From: Candidatus Zixiibacteriota bacterium
GTDB lineage: Bacteria; Zixibacteria; MSB-5A5; GN15; FEB-12
NCBI GenBank assembly: GCA_003641345.1
Contig: QNAD01000079.1
Coordinates: forward strand, 1-8,280
Direction of reading: 5' to 3'
DNA length: 8,280 nt
The translations under genes and the position numbers were made by a program. Shown one piece after another: positions 7,560 to 8,280 of this stretch. Under the pieces are notes generated by a model. It made no database searches, was not told the DNA's origin, and saw only the letters and a list, made by a program, of their open reading frames with translations. How positions within the stretch are numbered: the stretch's first letter is position 1; each line of letters begins with the position of its first letter.

Positions 7560-7642
7560 GTCGTTGCGAGAAGTGAAAAACTAAACAATCTTTACAATTG
7601 GTCAAACAAAGATTGCGTGCTTCATTCGCAACGGCTTTTTTT
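7560..7642 (+). terminator. Composite palindrome with T tract: probable terminator of nfeD-slipin, REP/MITE-like
   Basis: The outer arms GTCGTTGCGA (7560-7569) and TCGCAACGGC (7626-7635) pair over 10 bp with one T-G wobble. GAAG (7570-7573) pairs with CTTC (7620-7623) next to a 2-base bulge. An inner perfect 8-bp stem, CAATCTTT (7586-7593) with AAAGATTG (7608-7615), closes a 14-base loop. Seven Ts follow at 7636-7642. As RNA this is a long two-tier hairpin with a U tract, a reasonable intrinsic terminator 44 nt after slipin. The left-arm layout (GTCGTTGCGAG, then AGTGAA, then CAATC) resembles a palindromic repeat style I recall from intergenic regions of many bacteria, so it may be a decayed mobile palindrome used as a terminator. 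Confidence 0.7.
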
Positions 7643-7745
7643 ATTGGTGAGAAGCATATCATTGTTATGAAAATTTGTTTTAATTTTGGGCAGGTCTACG
7701 AGGGAACTTATCTTGCGAAAACTTTCAATCAATCGTATTTATTGT

Positions 7746-7777
7746 AGGTCATGTCTTTTTTTTTGGAGACATGACTT
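7746..7777 (+). terminator. Hairpin with T-run loop, possible second terminator
   Basis: GTCATGTCT (7748-7756) and AGACATGAC (7767-7775) form a perfect 9-bp stem, extended outward by a G-T and an A-T pair. The loop, 7757-7766, is eight Ts and two Gs. The 3' side continues TTTTATATTTTA, so a back-up terminator for plus-strand transcription is possible, though the T tract is only four long. The outer GTAGGTC (7744-7750) also has an inverted match, GACCTAC, at 7817-7823. Confidence 0.45.
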
Positions 7778-7862
7778 TTATATTTTATGCAGATAGGCAG
7801 GCTCAAGACAAAGAGAGACCTACCCTACTATTTTTACTTTTACATTTTATTTAGATAGGCAG
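7775..7862. repeat. Imperfect 26-base direct repeat, 62-base period
   Basis: Bases 7775-7800 and 7837-7862 match at 23 of 26 positions; the core of both is ATTTTATNNAGATAGGCAG. The three differences are at 7781/7843, 7789/7851 and 7790/7852. The 36 bases between the copies do not obviously repeat. The pair could be remnants of a tandem duplication, a repeated protein-binding site, or flanks of a small inserted element. Confidence 0.55.
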
Positions 7863-7894
7863 AGAAAAATTGCGTAGAGTGAAACTCTTTAGCA

Positions 7895-7917
7895 GTTCCG
7901 CCTTTTTTTGGCAGAAC
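7895..7917. repeat. Imperfect hairpin with seven-T loop
   Basis: GTTCCGCC (7895-7902) and GGCAGAAC (7910-7917) pair at 7 of 8 positions (one C-A mismatch) around a loop of seven Ts. Just upstream, AGAGT-GAA-ACTCT (7878-7890) is a further small palindrome. No T tract follows on either strand, so a standard intrinsic terminator is not supported. It resembles the 7746 hairpin in having a T-run loop. Confidence 0.35.
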
Positions 7918-7963
7918 CACTGGCGAGGTTTTGCCCAATTACTTGCGGTGGAATACCATATAA

Positions 7964-8280
7964 TTATAATTCTTCTAAAAATTTATACTGCGAAATGATT
8001 TGTTTATACTCGCTACGCTCTTGACCATATTTTTTATATTCCGCAAAATTTAATTTTGCATTGGTAGTATCATTTAATTTTATACTTAACATCATTTTCA
8101 AAAGAAAAGCTTCGGGTGCTGCTTTATCAATACGGAATAATGTATCACAATATGCTAATGTTTTGTCTATATGGTTCTGGTGAAGATAAGCCAATCCAAG
8201 ATGGGCAATGATATCTTTCTTTTTGGGATTTAGTTTTCTTGCTAATCTTAAACAATTAGTTGCCTCTATATAATTTCCCA
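7964..8280 (-). CDS. TPR-repeat protein, C-terminal part
   Basis: The minus-strand frame is open from the window edge to a TAA stop at 7966-7964, giving 104 residues of a longer protein whose start is beyond base 8280. The sequence has the spacing of tetratricopeptide repeats: NYIEATNCLRLARKLNP, then IAHLGLAYLHQNHIDKTLAY with CDTLFRID, then APEAFLLKMMLSIKLNDTTN with AKLNFAEYKKYG, about two and a half helix pairs, ending YKQIISQYKFLEEL. TPRs are protein-binding scaffolds; no catalytic or membrane domain is visible, so the function is unknown. An internal TTG at 8194 falls within a repeat and is not the start, because the frame continues upstream without a stop. The gene converges on the slipin operon across the gene-free stretch and is likely under separate control. 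I see no clear intrinsic terminator for it on the minus strand. Confidence 0.8.
   Translation of the reverse strand, partial: GNYIEATNCLRLARKLNPKKKDIIAHLGLAYLHQNHIDKTLAYCDTLFRIDKAAPEAFLLKMMLSIKLNDTTNAKLNFAEYKKYGQERSEYKQIISQYKFLEEL

Larger units (their letters stand above)
7516..7963. other. Gene-free, structure-rich intergenic region between convergent genes
   Basis: No convincing gene lies in these 448 bases on either strand, and I see no tRNA, including no tRNA(Sec). The content is an AT-only hairpin, a composite palindrome with a T run, two hairpins with T-run loops, and a pair of 26-base direct repeats, each listed separately. A 26-codon frame at 7667-7747 has no suitably spaced ribosome binding site and is probably chance. 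A weak stem, CCAC (7917-7920) with GTGG (7948-7951), lies just past the TPR gene's stop. The region probably ends transcription from both sides and carries decayed repeat elements. Confidence 0.6.

Noticed and set aside
7667..7747. A 26-codon open frame starting ATGAAAATTTG
   Set aside because: No Shine-Dalgarno at a workable distance, no family features, and a length expected by chance in AT-rich DNA.
7775..7862. CRISPR-like array
   Set aside because: Only two imperfect copies with three mismatches, one spacer, and no cas gene nearby.
7516..7963. Possible selC (tRNA-Sec) or riboswitch in the spacer
   Set aside because: No GGTTCGA-type T arm or long acceptor stem is visible on either strand, and the hairpins present do not form a cloverleaf.
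7964..8194. Treating TTG 8194 as the start of the TPR gene
   Set aside because: The frame runs on without a stop to the window edge and the upstream residues continue the TPR pattern.

Overview
This AT-rich bacterial window carries one dense plus-strand gene block (bases 1 to 7515), a gene-free stretch of 448 bases (7516 to 7963), and the 3' end of a convergent minus-strand gene (7964 to 8280). The organism uses selenocysteine, because selA and selB are both intact. Shine-Dalgarno use is patchy: strong before the slipin gene, absent or weak before selA, selB and nfeD. Low GC, the M28/glutaminyl-cyclase-like gene, the NfeD-slipin pair and palindrome-rich spacers fit an uncultured bacterium of a deep or candidate lineage, perhaps in the FCB group. 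That placement is a guess from general character, not a measurement.

Bases 1 to 5291 look like one transcription unit: the C-terminal half of an M28-family zinc peptidase or glutaminyl cyclase-like enzyme, selA (selenocysteine synthase), selB (selenocysteine-specific elongation factor) and a YtcJ-like metal-dependent amidohydrolase. These genes overlap or nearly touch (13-nt overlap, 2-nt gap, 11-nt overlap), which suggests translational coupling. SelA converts seryl-tRNA(Sec) to selenocysteinyl-tRNA(Sec), and SelB delivers it to the ribosome at in-frame UGA codons. Neither selC, selD nor a recognisable selenoprotein is present in the window, so the rest of the pathway must lie elsewhere.

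After a 58-base gap holding a good promoter-like sequence, bases 5350 to 7515 carry a second unit: a long NfeD-type membrane serine protease (ClpP-class domain, membrane domain, OB-fold) and a slipin/stomatin (SPFH) protein. This is a known partnership in which the protease can cut the C-terminal hydrophobic segment of its slipin neighbour; both the catalytic Ser/Lys pair and such a segment are visible here.

The gene-free stretch holds an AT-only hairpin, a composite 76-base palindrome followed by seven Ts (terminator and REP/MITE-like), two hairpins with T-run loops, and an imperfect 26-base direct repeat spaced 62 bases apart. The minus-strand gene beyond it is a TPR-repeat protein seen only at its C-terminus. 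Overall the coding content is conventional. The most unusual material is the structured intergenic DNA and the possibly leaderless promoter in front of nfeD.
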